Assembly (NCBI GenBank): GCA_963932465.1
Contig: OZ010794.1
Location: 214,843,748 to 214,907,747, forward strand
DNA from: Maratus speciosus
Taxonomy: Eukaryota > Arthropoda > Arachnida > Araneae > Salticidae
Length of the DNA: 64,000 nt
Direction of reading: 5' to 3'
The notes under the pieces are model-generated. The model saw nothing but the letters and a program-made list of their open reading frames with translations. It did no database searches and was not told where the DNA came from. Every line of letters starts with the position of its first letter. The first letter of the stretch is position 1. Both the position numbers and the translations under genes were made by a program. This document shows, one piece after another, positions 34,790-46,823 of this stretch.

Positions 34790-35657
34790 AATTTTTCCAT
34801 AGTAATAACGTATTAAAACATAAATTTCCTTAAAAATTATCTTTATTTCCTAGATTTCGAATCTGTGAATTTTCCTACAAATGAAATTGGCGATATGACT
34901 TGAGAAAATAGACAATATTTGCTTAAATAAAATGGGTAATATTCGTTGATCTGAGTTCGAGTTTATAAATATCACATGCTTTCGGAATTACGGCGAAAAA
35001 CATTTTAAAAAGTATGAAATTATTTTACAATATGTATGTGTGGCAGAAATTCACACTGAAATTTAAGTATTCGATTCCATTTTTAAAATATTAACTAATA
35101 TCTATATAAGTTACAATTGAATATGAAAATGTACTCAAAAAATGATCTCTTTCACCTAAAAAAACACTATTTGTGAGAACATCCTCAAGCTAATGTCACG
35201 CTTATGCATTTTTGGCTTAAAATCACATTGTTTGGCGACAAAAGAAAAATAAAAAATTGTAAAGAAACAAATAGTAATTACACACGCGACTCACAATTAC
35301 ATCTGCTTGTTTCTTCTATAAGTCACGTGATGGGACAATTAGATATATAAAAAAAAGAAAAGAACAGAACAGAAAGAAAAGGTCGTTAAAATTTCATCTA
35401 ATCAAATTTTCAGATTCGTTTCCATATCTAAAGCAAGCGATAAAGAGCCAAATATTGCGTATCAAGTGTAATATTTCTTATTAAATTAATTTTTAAGCAT
35501 TACAAATATTTCTTTCAGGTTTTGATTAAATGTTTCCGTTTTTTAATATTATCACTCATTAAAACGGATTTTCTTCTTCTTTTTTTCTTTTTTTTTTTTC
35601 ATTTAAATAAAATTAGTAACAGTTTTTCTTTTATTTTTCGAGGTTTAATAGCCGTTT

Positions 35658-35705
<48 letters not shown>

Positions 35706-35970
35706 CAACGATGAATTTCGCCAAGAAATAAAATGGTAACCTTATCGCCCAAAATAACAGAATTTTCCGTCATAATTCTAAAACTAATATAGGTAGAATA
35801 ATGTGTTATAGCTTAAAACCTTCCCTGAAACAATACCTATCTAACGGTATAGGTTCCGTAAAAATCCATGCAGTAGAACTCGAAATCTAGGCGTTCGGAA
35901 CGAAATTTCCGTTTGGATTTTATATATATAATAGATAATAGATTTTATATATATATAATAGAATAGATAA
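34790..35970 (+). repeat. Repeat K, long copy 1, with poly(T) tract
   Basis: It is collinear with 38195-40192 (for example AAATTGGCGATATG, TATTTGGCGACAAA-type and TCATTAAAACGG). It ends GTTTGGATTTTATATATATA followed by an (ATAATAGAT)-type tail. A pure T run fills 35660-35703. No open frame remains. Confidence 0.7.
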
Positions 35971-36029
35971 TAGATTATGTGTTATGAACTATCTCAAAGT
36001 TTAAAACAGATCGCATTGTTAGATTTCCT

Positions 36030-36375
36030 AATTTTAACAATATCGCGTTATGTTAGTTTCACATTCCACCACCAGGGAGCGCATTCTATTCTTAACGGAA
36101 GCGTATCTGAACGAAACTCCTTCATGCAACCTTTCCGTAGATACATGAATCGGGAGGGTGGCGGTCTTAACCAATAATTTAAGATAATTGCTTAAATTAC
36201 TACGAAAAATATTTTAAAGGGGCCCTACGCGGGCCCCTAATAGAGTTAGAGGAAATCGGAAGACGGCAAAATAATCGCGGGGAAAAGTTTGCTTGGGTGC
36301 TTCGGAGCTACTTTTGGCGCGAGATCTAAGCTCTACGACCAATAGGAGACGAGATATTTAAGGAAATATGAAGTA
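36030..36375. other. GC-richer island between two repeat K copies
   Basis: It contains a strong hairpin GGGGCCCTACGCGGGCCCCT (36220-36239). Further on are GACCAATAGGAG and GATATTTAAGG, which could read as CCAAT and TATA-like boxes. I see no gene after them; the promoter reading is speculative. Confidence 0.3.
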
Positions 36376-36575
36376 ACAAAGTCCAAAATAACAAAATCTT
36401 CCGTAATCATTCTATAACTAATCTAGGTAGAATGATGTGTTATAGCTTAAAACCTTCCCTGAAATGATACCTATCTAACGGTATAAGTTCTGTCAAAATC
36501 CATGCGGTAGAACTCGAAATCTCGGCGTTCGGAACGAAATTTCCATTTGGATTATATATATATAATAGATGCTTT
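36376..36575 (+). repeat. Repeat K, short 5'-truncated copy
   Basis: It matches only the last ~200 bp of repeat K, from AACAAAATCTTCCG to TTTGGATTATATATATATAA. Copies that share a 3' end but start at different points fit target-primed reverse transcription. Confidence 0.7.
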
Positions 36576-36996
36576 AGGCAAAATTCGGGCTATTCAGAAC
36601 AAACTCTTTTACAGCAGATCATTAAAGAAAAGGTTGGGGAGGAAATGTGGTCGTTATGATGATCAGAAATTAAAATGTTCTCTAGTCACCAAACTACGAA
36701 AATCAGAGATAATTACAATGATTGCAGAGAGTGACTACTGGACATTAATCATGTTCGGATTATTCACTATCGTTTGTTAGTTTCTGAACTCCGGACCTCT
36801 CAGCTTGATGTTATGTATGCTTCTAAGCTGTGTATAGCTTAAATAGAATCTTTCTTTAAGCTAAATTATATTTCGTAATATACGTCTTCTTCTGGCAGGT
36901 CTACTGCAGTTTTCTATCTTCGGATTACAGCGGAGTAAATACTGTCAAAAAATGTAATAAATTATTTGCACACAAAGAACTTATTAACTTTCATAT

Positions 36997-37204
36997 TTAA
37001 CCCTCCGTCTACCAGACGGGTCCAATGGACCCGATGGGTACATTCGAAATATTTATTCTAACCAGAAATTTCTTTAAAATAAACTAAATATGTAAACCAG
37101 ACAATAATGAGTTAAGTAAATAAGTTCAATAGTTTTAAATAAGAATTCTGATGTGTAATATTTTTATAAAACTTGAGTAAAATTTTCGGTAGTTCTAGGG
37201 TTAA
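36997..37204. mobile_element. TTAA MITE, family E copy 2
   Basis: TTAACCCTCCGTCTACCAG at the left and CGGTAGTTCTAGGGTTAA at the right, 208 bp. Just inside the left end lies a short palindrome, ACGGGTCCAATGGACCCG. Confidence 0.85.
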
Positions 37205-38194
37205 AAGAAATGTGAATCATATAAATGTGGATTTTTAAAACTGAAGTGTTTGAATAAAATTAAAATAATATCATTTTCACTGCCATTTCTTTTTTTTTTA
37301 AAAAAACAATTGCAATCATGTAACTGTTAACCTGGAAAAAAACCCTCGATAACTGATTATGATAGAATGATAAACCTCTTGTTTTCATCCAATAACAATC
37401 TTCCCAATCTTTCATAATCGGGTGCACAGGTAAATATGACGTCAAACATTAGAAGTGTTTGCAACTCCATGGTTACAAATGTGCCAGAGTTAGATATAAA
37501 AAAAAGGTAATTATGAACCAAACTACGTTCCATTAAATAAAGTCAATTTGCTGTTGACTGAATTATATTAGATCCTTAACAAAAAATACTCTTTGAGGAT
37601 GATAAATAAAGTCAGTTATACAAAACTTAATAACCTAGTACGCATTAATCCTTTTGATGCACCGAAGATTTTTTTTTCATTTCTCTAATGAGCATAATAT
37701 CACGGAGAAATAAATAGACTTTTTAATTTCAAAATTACATTATTCTTAAGTCTGTTGCCTAAGTAAGCCTAAAATCGTTAATTTTTCACTAATTTTAGTG
37801 GCTAGGGCTGTGCGTCAGATTTTTTTCCCGAGTATTGTCATTCCAAGTATTGCTTATATAGTGATAATAAAATAACTGCAGATGGAAAATATATAACACT
37901 AAATCTTCTTTTGTCCGTTTGCTCCATAATGAAAAACCATAAATTTATTAATCGCTAAGTACAAATTTCGTGTAATCTTCTGCTATCGAGATCACTGTCC
38001 ACAGAGTCTCTTTCAAATATAAAAGAAACAGCCAACAGTTCAGTAAATACGCTAATTAGCGGGTAACCTGATTGCGGAAGATAAATCCAATATTATTCAA
38101 AAACCTTCAGGTAAAAAAGAAAAAAAAAAACTGAAAAATGGATGTCAAATTAAAATGATCATCGATAATTTATTTCAGTAGGCAAATTTTATTG
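37205..38194. other. AT-rich sequence with no recognised gene
   Basis: No convincing coding or family match was found. Confidence 0.4.
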
Positions 38195-40192
38195 TAAAAT
38201 GTTTCCTTGTGTGATATTAATAACGCATAATTGCATGAATTTTCTTAAGAATAATCTTTAGTACTTAAAATTTGAAACAGTAGACATTTATAAGAGGGAA
38301 ATTGGCGATATGTGTTAAAAAAAAAAGAGTGTAGAATATTCGCTAATCTGAGTTTCGAGGTTATAAAAGTCGCAAGTTTGGTGAAAACAAACCAGCATGC
38401 TTCCGTAGTAAAGTATGAGAAAAATATTTTAAATTTCTCAAATTAAATTATTTAGAATGTGTGTGTATGGGGGGGGGGGCAGACATTTTCACTAAAATTT
38501 AAATCTACTTTTATAATATTAACTGCTATTTACATAATTTAAATTTCAATATAAAAATTTGCTCCAAAAATGCTGTCTTACATTTGAAAAACCACCTGTA
38601 TAATGTGAACATCGATGGGGCTGATGTCACGTTTAACCCTTATCAAATTATTTGGCGACAAATGTAAAATCAAAATAAACAAACATGTAACTCATAAGTA
38701 TCGTCATTTTTATAATTACATCTGCTAGTTTTTCTGTAAGGGTTAGATAATAATTTAAAAAAAAAAAAAATTACTCACAAGGAAGGTCTCCTTAGTGCAT
38801 ACTCAAAATTTTTTTTTAAAAGGAAATGCTAATAAAATTACTAACGTATGTAAAAAAGGTCACTCAAATGAAACGGCAGAATCCAAGAATAAAATCTGTA
38901 AAATATATTTTGTTTTTTCGAGTATTTGGCGCGAAATGACGAACGCTCCACGCTATTTGGCGAACCTATACATTTCCTTGCCAAATGCAATACATTGAAA
39001 TGCATTTATAAATTTCTTGTTAAATAAGTATTTAAATGCCCCGTACTCTATCAATTTAAACTTAAACTGTGGATTATTTTATTATTTTTTCTGTAAACTT
39101 ATATAATATATACAAAGTGCGTGTTGCTGTAATTATTTAATTTTACACGGTGTTACCGGCGGGATAAGTTTTAAGTTTATTTTGATTAAGAATGCTATCA
39201 TTAAACATTTCGATATTAAGTCATTGTTTCCATGGAAACAATACTTTTCTTTAGTTGTCTCTGACACTAATAATATCGAAATCAATGCTCAGAATCGAAC
39301 CTTAATTTTGAGTTTGAAACAATTTTAATCCATTTAAATTTTATTCTAAACAGCATAATTACGATCGTTAAATTTCATTATATACACATATAAATATATA
39401 TTACAAAACTGCAGTTATAAAAATGTATTTATTTAAGTTAAACTTAAACTAACTGTGTACGGAGAGTTGGAAAAGTTTTTCTTAAAGAAAATTTATCACA
39501 GTATTATTCAAAATTTTATTGTGTCGCCAACCAGCGTTAAATCACTAAAAAATGAAATTTTCATTATTATTTTACGAACACTAAATCGAGGTTCTGCCGA
39601 TTATTTTTAATAAACATATATATCCTCATGAGAATATTATTCTGTATTTTTTTTAAATATTTCTCAGCTTGCGCTTATGGAGAACTTCCTTGATATCATT
39701 AATTTTTCAGTTGCATTTTTCTTAACCTGACGCAAAAGAAAAATCGCCAAATCTTATTTCAATTGCAATATTTCAACTGAGTACTTTTTTAAGCATTACG
39801 AACATTTCCTTTCATGTTTAAATTAAATATTTTCGATTTTTAATATGATCACTCATTAAAACTGGTTTCTTTTTTTCTTTTTCTCCTTTTTTGAAATTTT
39901 AAATAAAATTAGTAACAATTTTTTCTTTTATTTTTCGAGCCGTTTCAATTTTTTCATCAACGATAAAGTTCGCCAAGAAATAAAATGGTAACCTTATCGG
40001 CCAAAATAACAGAGCTTTCTGTCAAAATTCTATAACTAATCTACGTAGAACGATGTGTTATAGTTTTTAAAACCTTCCCTGAAACGATATCTATCTAACA
40101 GTGTAAGTTCGTCAAAATCCATGCAGTAGAACTTAAAATATAGACGTTCGGAACGAAATTTCCGTTTGGATTTTACATATATAATAGATAAT
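38195..40192 (+). repeat. Repeat K, long copy 2
   Basis: It is the diverged partner of 34790-35970 and longer than it. It ends GTTTGGATTTTACATATATA next to the tail AATAGATAATTG. It interrupts the pogo/Tigger-like element just downstream of its transposase remnant. Confidence 0.7.
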
Positions 40193-40196
40193 TGCA

Positions 40197-40420
40197 CAAT
40201 TGTGAAAAGTTATGCATAAGATAAAAGAGTCAAAACTTAGTTTTTGGTTTTTGAAAAAGTCCTTGATAGATGATTGCTTCTCCTTGTTAGCCCTCTTCCG
40301 CGACGCAATGTCCCTCCATTTAAGCAAGAAGATGATATTAGCTGGCGTCACTTCGTCCCGCTAACTCATAGTTTCTCCTCCATAGTCAATACAAACTTTT
40401 TTCATTTATCACCCATTTCG
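40197..40420 (-). pseudogene. Pogo/Tigger-like transposase, N- and C-terminal ends joined by internal deletion
   Basis: On the minus strand near 40410 the frame reads KKFVLTMEEKL, the start of the CENP-B/pogo-type helix-turn-helix domain, with in-frame stops on either side. Shortly after comes LLKWRDIASRKRANKEKQ then SSIKDFFKN, like the C-terminus of Tigger-type proteins. QSSIKDFF has the Q-x2-I-x2-FF form of a PCNA-binding box; a PCNA interaction is established for the pogo transposase. The whole DDE catalytic core is absent, so this is a non-autonomous deletion derivative with a dead gene. Confidence 0.6.
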
Positions 40421-40737
40421 TTAATCTTCAATAAATAAACACGAAGCACACCAAAAGTCGATACGAAAGTAACAAAGATAAGCCGAAAATAACTTCCGCA
40501 CTTGTTAACAACCGTTGCACAACTGACGAAACAGGTTATCGAGCTTTAAAACACCTCTCCCTTCCTGTCTGTCTCTGCTATTGTATTGTGCAATCCCTTC
40601 CTGCTCCTTCCTGTCGTGAATTAGCACTTTCCTACGGACGGGAACCTGCCTGTCTCGGCCGCTTGCAACATTCCTCATTTTTTTTTTTTTACCAGGCCGG
40701 ATAGTACGGAGGGCCGGATAGTCGGGAGTTTACTGTA

Positions 40738-40942
40738 CTCCCATGATTAAATCTTAACTGAAATATGTGGACTCAAACCTGTTCTTTTCATACCCGGATT
40801 TCAAGAAAATATCACTTAGTATTTTATTAGATTTTCGGCAAAACGTCAAATATTGAATGTGTCTGAGAATTTTTCACCATTTAATATATTTACGATATTT
40901 TTTTGCAATACATTCTAGATAATATGACGGTACGAAATCTTT

Positions 40943-40975
<33 letters not shown>

Positions 40976-42376
40976 CGAATTGAAACAAGAAATACACCAT
41001 TTATTATGCATTAACTATAAATAGAAAGTTATACTAAAGTTTAAAATTATATTAAATGAGGAATATTTACCATAATTACAATTTAGTATTTTATAACTAA
41101 TAAATAAAATAGCGAGTTTAATTGTAAGAATACGGAACATTTTTTCTTATTATAGAAGAAGATTTTTTTTTATTATTATTATAGTTCCAGAAATAATGTC
41201 TTCTGTTATATGTCGCAATGTACGGCATTATAAAACATTCTAATTAAAAATGAAAGACTGAAATAATGATCCCTTTGAGACTAATTGTTATTGGATGTTT
41301 TCAGGGAATTTTATGTAATGATACACGGATAGTATTCTTTTATAAAAATATGTTTTTAAAATTTTCCAAGAATTTTTATATTTATCGGGAAAAGGTTCTC
41401 ATTAAAAATAAATAATACATAAATTAAAAGTAAAAAAAATTATTCGTTTTGATCTAACATTTTATTAAATATGTGGTTTTACAACTACGATATGATTTAT
41501 GAATAATTTATAGCTGTATTTATTACTTATTAGAACAATTTATTTATAGATAGAATCCGTACGTAGTATATTGAATATACGCTTCGAATGTAGTGTTTTT
41601 TTGCAAGGAGTCTTAATATCTTTTTTTATTATTTGTTTCAGAATAAAACAGAATAGAACGTTCTCTACGAAATTGCTATTAGAAAAAGAAATCACAGAAA
41701 TGGAGTTTCCTTTGAGTATACATGTTAATGAGTATCCTGAGGATATTTTGCGTAATGGGCCGTAGATAATACCCGCAAGGCATTACCCAAAATTCGAATT
41801 ACACAATATTTCGAAATTTTCCCGTTTATGAAAATATATACTCTGTTCATATATATTATTAATGAAAAACAATTAAATACAAGACCTTACATCTAATAAT
41901 AAATTAGGAATATTATTTAATATAGTTGCTAATTAAGAGAACAATAAATTATGAATTATACTGTGCGTTTATTGGCAGTAAAAGACCAAATTAACACTTT
42001 CCTTCTTGTCTTTTTTTATACATTTTTTGTTATTTCCAGAAGAAGACGACATTACAAAACACGTTCTTTTTAATTCATGTAAACATGAATGATTGAATTT
42101 GTGTGTTCTTTTAACTGTAGCTCTTATGATAATACAGAATATGCTTTACATAACAATGCATAACTATAACGATTTAAAATGATTTTTTTTTAGACATTTT
42201 ACTAATAATTGTAAGAAATATATCGTTTTTATGCGTTGTTAATAAAAATGGATATGCTATTCTAGAAGAGATAGTAGTATCTTTAATTTGGATTAAGTTT
42301 ACGTATTTTTTAAGTTATCCCTACATACATTATTGATACACTCTACCGTAGTTTCACCAAATTTTCTGGATGTTTT
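40738..42376. other. AT-rich sequence with no recognised gene
   Basis: T-rich runs lie at 40944-40974. A segment near 41640-41760 (ATGTTAATGAGTATCCTGAG) resembles 47190-47250, an old repeat of unknown type. Confidence 0.4.
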
Positions 42377-42384
42377 ATTTAGAT

Positions 42385-42552
42385 CAAGGGTGGCCAACCT
42401 TTTTGTCTAAAATTCACTTGACACCGTTTCCTAAGAATTGTAATTTTGTACTTTTTAAATTGCAGACCTTCTGTCATTAAACAATGCATTTTTTTTCTGT
42501 ACATAAATACTGGTATCTCTGTGGCACGTATGCCGCAGGTTGGCCATCCCTG
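42385..42552. mobile_element. hAT MITE with 8-bp duplication
   Basis: CAAGGGTGGCCAACC and GGTTGGCCATCCCTG ends. The flanks ATTTAGAT and ATTTAGGT agree at 7 of 8 positions. Same terminal class as 55968-56116 and 61681-62034. Confidence 0.88.
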
Positions 42553-42560
42553 ATTTAGGT

Positions 42561-43018
42561 ATACGGAATTCATATAACCAGGGTTCGTACGCCTCCTGGA
42601 ATTTTACTGACCAGAAAATTCTTCGGCACCCTTCTTTTTTATAGAAAATCTCTCCTTAAAAGAAGTCGAAATTTCGCGCGTTCAACATCGATTTCTTTTT
42701 TTATTTAAAAAAAAAAAAAAAAAAAAAAAAATAGTGGTAGTTTTCCTGGAAAAATTCCCTGATCCGTACGAACCCTGTATAAAAAAGTTAAAAAAACTGC
42801 AAAAAAATAATCATGATCAAGCTGAACAATCTTTGAATTTTTAAGGAATTTGGCTCCACTATTAATGATAAAAAAAAAAAAAAAATTCTACTTATATTTT
42901 AAAACACAGAATTTGAAAACTGCCTTGTTTATTCAATGAATTTGTAATATTTTTCGGGGTGTGGAAAAAATCCAAATATTTAAGGAAGAAATGTGCGAAT
43001 ATTCAATTATATGTATAT
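42561..43018. other. AT-rich sequence with homopolymer runs
   Basis: A runs at 42709-42731 and 42869-42884. GGTTCGTACGCCTCCTGGAA (42583) and ATCCGTACGAACCC (42762) are inverted and bound ~190 bp, probably another decayed MITE. Confidence 0.45.
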
Positions 43019-43390
43019 GTTACCGGCCAAACCCGATTTTAGGCCAAAGTAGATTGGCGTAGGCCAAACTTGTTTATCCTAACGTGCATAGGATAAACTA
43101 GTTTTCCCTAGGCCAAACTAGTTTACCCTAACGCCCATAGGATAAACTAATTTTTCCTAGGCCAAACTAGTTTATCCTAACGCTCATAGGATAAACTAGT
43201 CTAGCCTACTATTCATTGGTCCGAACTGGTTTCTCCTAGGCCGATCTAGTTTATCCTAGGCCAATTCAATTTGGCATGATTTTAGTGATCCCAAAAACCG
43301 CCTGGACGCCAACTTTCTAGTTTATCCTAGGCCAATGTATTTTGACGTGCTTTTATTGATCCCATCTACCGCTCCTGTGCCAACCTTGTG

Positions 43391-43814
43391 GAAAGCAGTA
43401 CGCCGTCACCCCTGTATAATATATTTTATTCGATGGGGAGTGGGATACTGCACCCTATCTTCCCCATTTCACTGCCACGGATAGTTACAAAATATGTTCC
43501 ATATGACAAATTGTGTGCTGGAGAACCAAAGAATAGGATGAGAGGTTATCATGAAATTTAGGAGAGGAAGAATTTAGAGATATTTTTTTTTCTCACATTA
43601 ATATCACTTGGCTTTGAATTATTTATGAATAAATGCATCATTAAGAATATCAGAAGTATATTTGATATTCTTTCAGAAATCTGGAATTTTCAAAAATCCG
43701 GCGAAGTCCCGGTCCAAGATTGGCCTAAAATAAACATATTTTTAAGCTGCAATTATTCCACAATTAAAATTCTCTTTAAAGAATAGTACATATACATTTA
43801 TACGGATGGGGATA
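43391..43814. other. Interior of the foldback element, left part
   Basis: AAAAATCCGGCGAAGTCCCG near 43694 resembles the CCGGC-rich end of repeat H (59490). No gene was seen. Confidence 0.4.
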
Positions 43815-44409
43815 CAGTACTGTAAAACCTGTTAAAAGAAGCTGTGTATGACGAAATCCTGTTTTAAAAGGTAATTTTTTTAAACGGTGCAAATTGGATA
43901 TAATAATCCGTTGGAAAAAAACATAAAACATTTGCTAGAGACGACGAACCTGCTAATAAAGGAACTTAACTATAACGAAGTTTTTTTTTTTCTCTCCTAT
44001 TTAATTCCATCTTAGAAAGTTTTTCTATATAATTTTTTTCAGATTTTCAAGTCTCCAACCCGTGTAAAAAAATTAATGGTATTAGTAATTATTCAGATAT
44101 TTACTTACAAATAGAGGTTCATTAAAAAATCAATATAGTTTACAATAGAATCATTATTTTGTTTAATCCACATTCTGTGGCTTGGAGATTTAAAAATTCT
44201 ATACTATAAAATCTTCTAAGATGGAATTGCATAGGAAAGAAGAAATACCCGTTATAGGCAGGTTCCCTTATTAGAAGATTCATCATCTGTTGTAAATGCA
44301 TTATATTCTTTCTACAAATAATAATATCCTCATTATACATAGATACACACATTTTTTTGTTCAACACGAGATTCTGCCACAGGCAGTTTATTTTTCTCAG
44401 GTTTTACTG
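43815..44409. mobile_element. Pogo-like non-autonomous element inside the foldback element
   Basis: CAGTACTGTAAAACCTG at the left and CAGGTTTTACTG at the right lie between TA dinucleotides (43813-43814 and 44410-44411). A minus-strand open frame at 44140-44367 has no motif that I recognise. Confidence 0.6.
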
Positions 44410-44499
44410 TACTTTAATTTTATTACCTAAAAATGCATCTACTCATCTTAAAACTAGTCGGATGTACCAATCCCAAAACTTTCTTCTATATCAAACATG

Positions 44500-45516
44500 T
44501 TAATTGTTCAAAATTCGCTATCACAGCGAAAAATTAAATGGCAATCAATGCTCATCATGAGGTATCTAATGATATGAAATTCCGCGCATTATTTCTTGAG
44601 ATATGACTATCGCAGAAATCGTGTAAATCGAGCAAAATGCAGCATAGTAGCGCTATATGTTGAATAATTTACACCAAATCCTAAGCAGAAACAACTTATG
44701 TCAACGTCTAATTGAATCTGAAGTTTGGTGAAAACCGTGCATTAATTTTTGAGATACAGCTACTACGAAAATCTTGAAAAATCCAGCATAGCAGCGTCAC
44801 CTATTGAGCGATTTATAACAAAACATAATGAACAGCAATATTAATCAAGGTATACTTGAATCTGAAGTTTCATGAAACTTCGTGCATTAGTTCTTGGGAT
44901 AGAGTTATTGTAAAATTCATGAAAAATGCAGTTCAGCAACGCCACCTATTAGGCTATTTGCATCAACACCTGATCAGCATCAATTCATATCAAGGACTAA
45001 CTGAACCTGAAGTTTGTTGAAAATCTGTTCATTAGTTCTTGAGATAGAGCTATTGAGGAATCGTGTAAATCCTGCAAAATGCAGCATAGCAGCGTCACCT
45101 GTTGGGCGATTTACCCCAACACCTAATCAGAACCAATTCATATCAAGAACTAACTGGATCTGAAGTTTCATGAAAATTTGTGCATTAGTTCTTGAGCTAG
45201 CGCTATTGTGGAAATCGTGAAAAATACAGCGTAGTAGCGCCACCTATTGGGCGACTTACACCAAAAACTAATCAGCACCAATTTACATCAGAAACTACCT
45301 GAATATAAATTTTTATTAAATTCCGTGCATTAGTTCTTGAGATGAGCGGCCACAAAATTTGTGTCACATACGTACAGAGACAGACTCACAGATACACATT
45401 TTGTGAAAACATGCTTTTCGCGATCTCTGCCCCTAAAATGTGTAAATCCGTCGAAAACCGGAATTCTAAAATTTTCACCAATACAAAACTTTCTTTTTGT
45501 AAAGATAGAAAAAAGT
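44500..45516. repeat. Tandem-array element, family 1 copy b
   Basis: Five units with the GCAGCGYCACCTATTG core start near 44647, 44791, 44936, 45089 and 45234 (spacing 144, 145, 153, 145). A CACATACGTACAGAGACAG stretch and the same ~100-bp tail follow. The terminal hairpin (45488-45516) is less perfect than in copy a. The open frame at 45361-45573 runs through the tail and is not a gene. Confidence 0.75.
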
Positions 45517-45589
45517 AAAAATATAAAAAATAATAAATATATAAATTTTAATAGTGGAATAATAGCGATTTAAAAATACGGGCACAAAA

Positions 45590-46094
45590 AAAAAAAAAAG
45601 TTGGGCCGAGCCAAATGTTACTTAGAATACTGAACAGACCAGGGATCCCTGCCGGCTCAAATGATTTTCATATGAGCTGGGTTGGAAATTTGACTGAAAC
45701 TTTCTGCCTGTGCAGACCTCAAGAAGATTGCAGTCCAGTCCCAACTTGAGGCGAAAAAAAATTCAGTCCCAATCCATCTCTGTCCGAACCTATCGAAAAA
45801 AGCAATCCCCAAACCAAGCCCGGACCGAGTGACAAGAAGGAAAATTGTGCGGGCCGTAACATCGGGTACATCGAATAACCAAAAGACTAGCTCATAAAAT
45901 TTTGTAAATTTAGACGCTAAACTTCTATTATATTTAAAAATAAATAAAAATAAAACAACGAGTTTTTAGTAAACTTCGCTCACTTCCATAGATGTGTTTG
46001 AGTTGGGCGGATTTGTTTGAATTGGAGGTTGAGTTTGATTCATTTTTGAGAAATCGAATTTGTTTTTGAATTAGTTATTTTTTGTTCGTTTTTG
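45590..46094. other. Foldback interior, GC-richer segment
   Basis: About 45601-45870 is markedly less AT-rich than its surroundings (GGGATCCCTGCCGGCTC, GCCCGGACCGAGTGAC). It has no open frame of note. Its origin is unknown to me. Confidence 0.4.
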
Positions 46095-46471
46095 TGAGTT
46101 GGCATTAATTAAACCACGTTAAATTGAATTGGCCAAGGATACACTAGAAGGTTGGCGCCGAAGTGGCCTTTGGGATCAATAAAATTACGACAAATTGTAT
46201 TGGCCTAGGATAAACTAGATCGGCCTAGTATAAACTAGTTCAGACTAATGAATAGCAGGCTAAACTAGTTTATCATATGAGCATTAGGCCAAACTAGTTT
46301 GGCCTAGGAAAAACTAGTTTATCCTATGGGCGTTAGGATAAACTAGTTTGGCCTAGGAAAAACTAGTTTATCCTATGGGCGTTAGAATAAACTAGTTTGG
46401 CCTAGGAAAAGCTAGTTTATCCGAAGCGCGTTAGGATAAACTAGTTTGGCCTAAAATCGGGTTTGGCCGGT

Positions 46472-46474
<3 letters not shown>

Positions 46475-46522
<48 letters not shown>
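46475..46522. repeat. (TA)n microsatellite
   Basis: A perfect TA run abuts the right terminus of the foldback element. Confidence 0.95.
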
Positions 46523-46527
<5 letters not shown>

Positions 46528-46635
46528 AAAAAATCCCTAAATTAATCCCAAATATTACCACTTTATATAAAATTCAGAAAAGTAAAAAGTAGTAACTAGA
46601 CCAAACAAAAAAGTATTTGAAAGAAATTAACCAAC

Positions 46636-46823
46636 CAATGCTGCCAGATCGGGGATTTTTTAAATTCAGATTATTTGACTGTCACCACTTTTTTAAATAA
46701 TATATTTAGGCTTATATTTCAGATTTTTTAACCTAACTTTAAATAGGGGGAATATTTCTATTTCAAAAAAGCGGTGACAATCAACGATCTGGGAACAAAA
46801 TAGTTCCCAATATGGCAACATTG
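46636..46823. mobile_element. hAT-like MITE, GTTGCCAG family
   Basis: The ends are CAATGCTGCCAGATC and TATGGCAACATTG. Inner arms are CACCACTTTTTTAAA and TTCAAAAAAGCGGTG. The flanks TAACCAAC and TAACCCCA share five positions. Confidence 0.7.

Larger units (their letters stand above)
32156..40735 (-). mobile_element. Pogo/Tigger-like termini 8.6 kb apart, filled by insertions
   Basis: CAGTAAACTCTCGACTAC follows TA at 32154-32155. The inverse GTCGGGAGTTTACTG precedes TA at 40736-40737. Subterminal GGCCGGATA motifs occur at both ends. A transposase remnant lies just inside the right end (40197-40420, minus strand), so the right terminus is the 5' end. Pogo/Tigger elements are normally 2-3 kb. 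The excess is accounted for by repeat K copies, MITEs and tandem repeats between 32400 and 40190. Confidence 0.7.
43019..46474. mobile_element. Foldback-type element with ~375-bp modular arms
   Basis: The left end GTTACCGGCCAAACCCGATT and the exact inverse at the right bound 3.46 kb. The arms (43019-43390 and 46095-46474) are inverted copies. Each is made mostly of ~49-bp units alternating CTAGTTTATCCTA and TAGGATAAACTAG around TTGGCCTAGG. The arms differ in unit number, and the left one also has a ~74-bp duplication. Tandem repeats inside long inverted arms are the hallmark of foldback elements. No transposase gene is visible. The interior holds a pogo-like MITE and a family 1 tandem array. 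The target duplication cannot be read because of flanking TA repeats. Confidence 0.85.
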
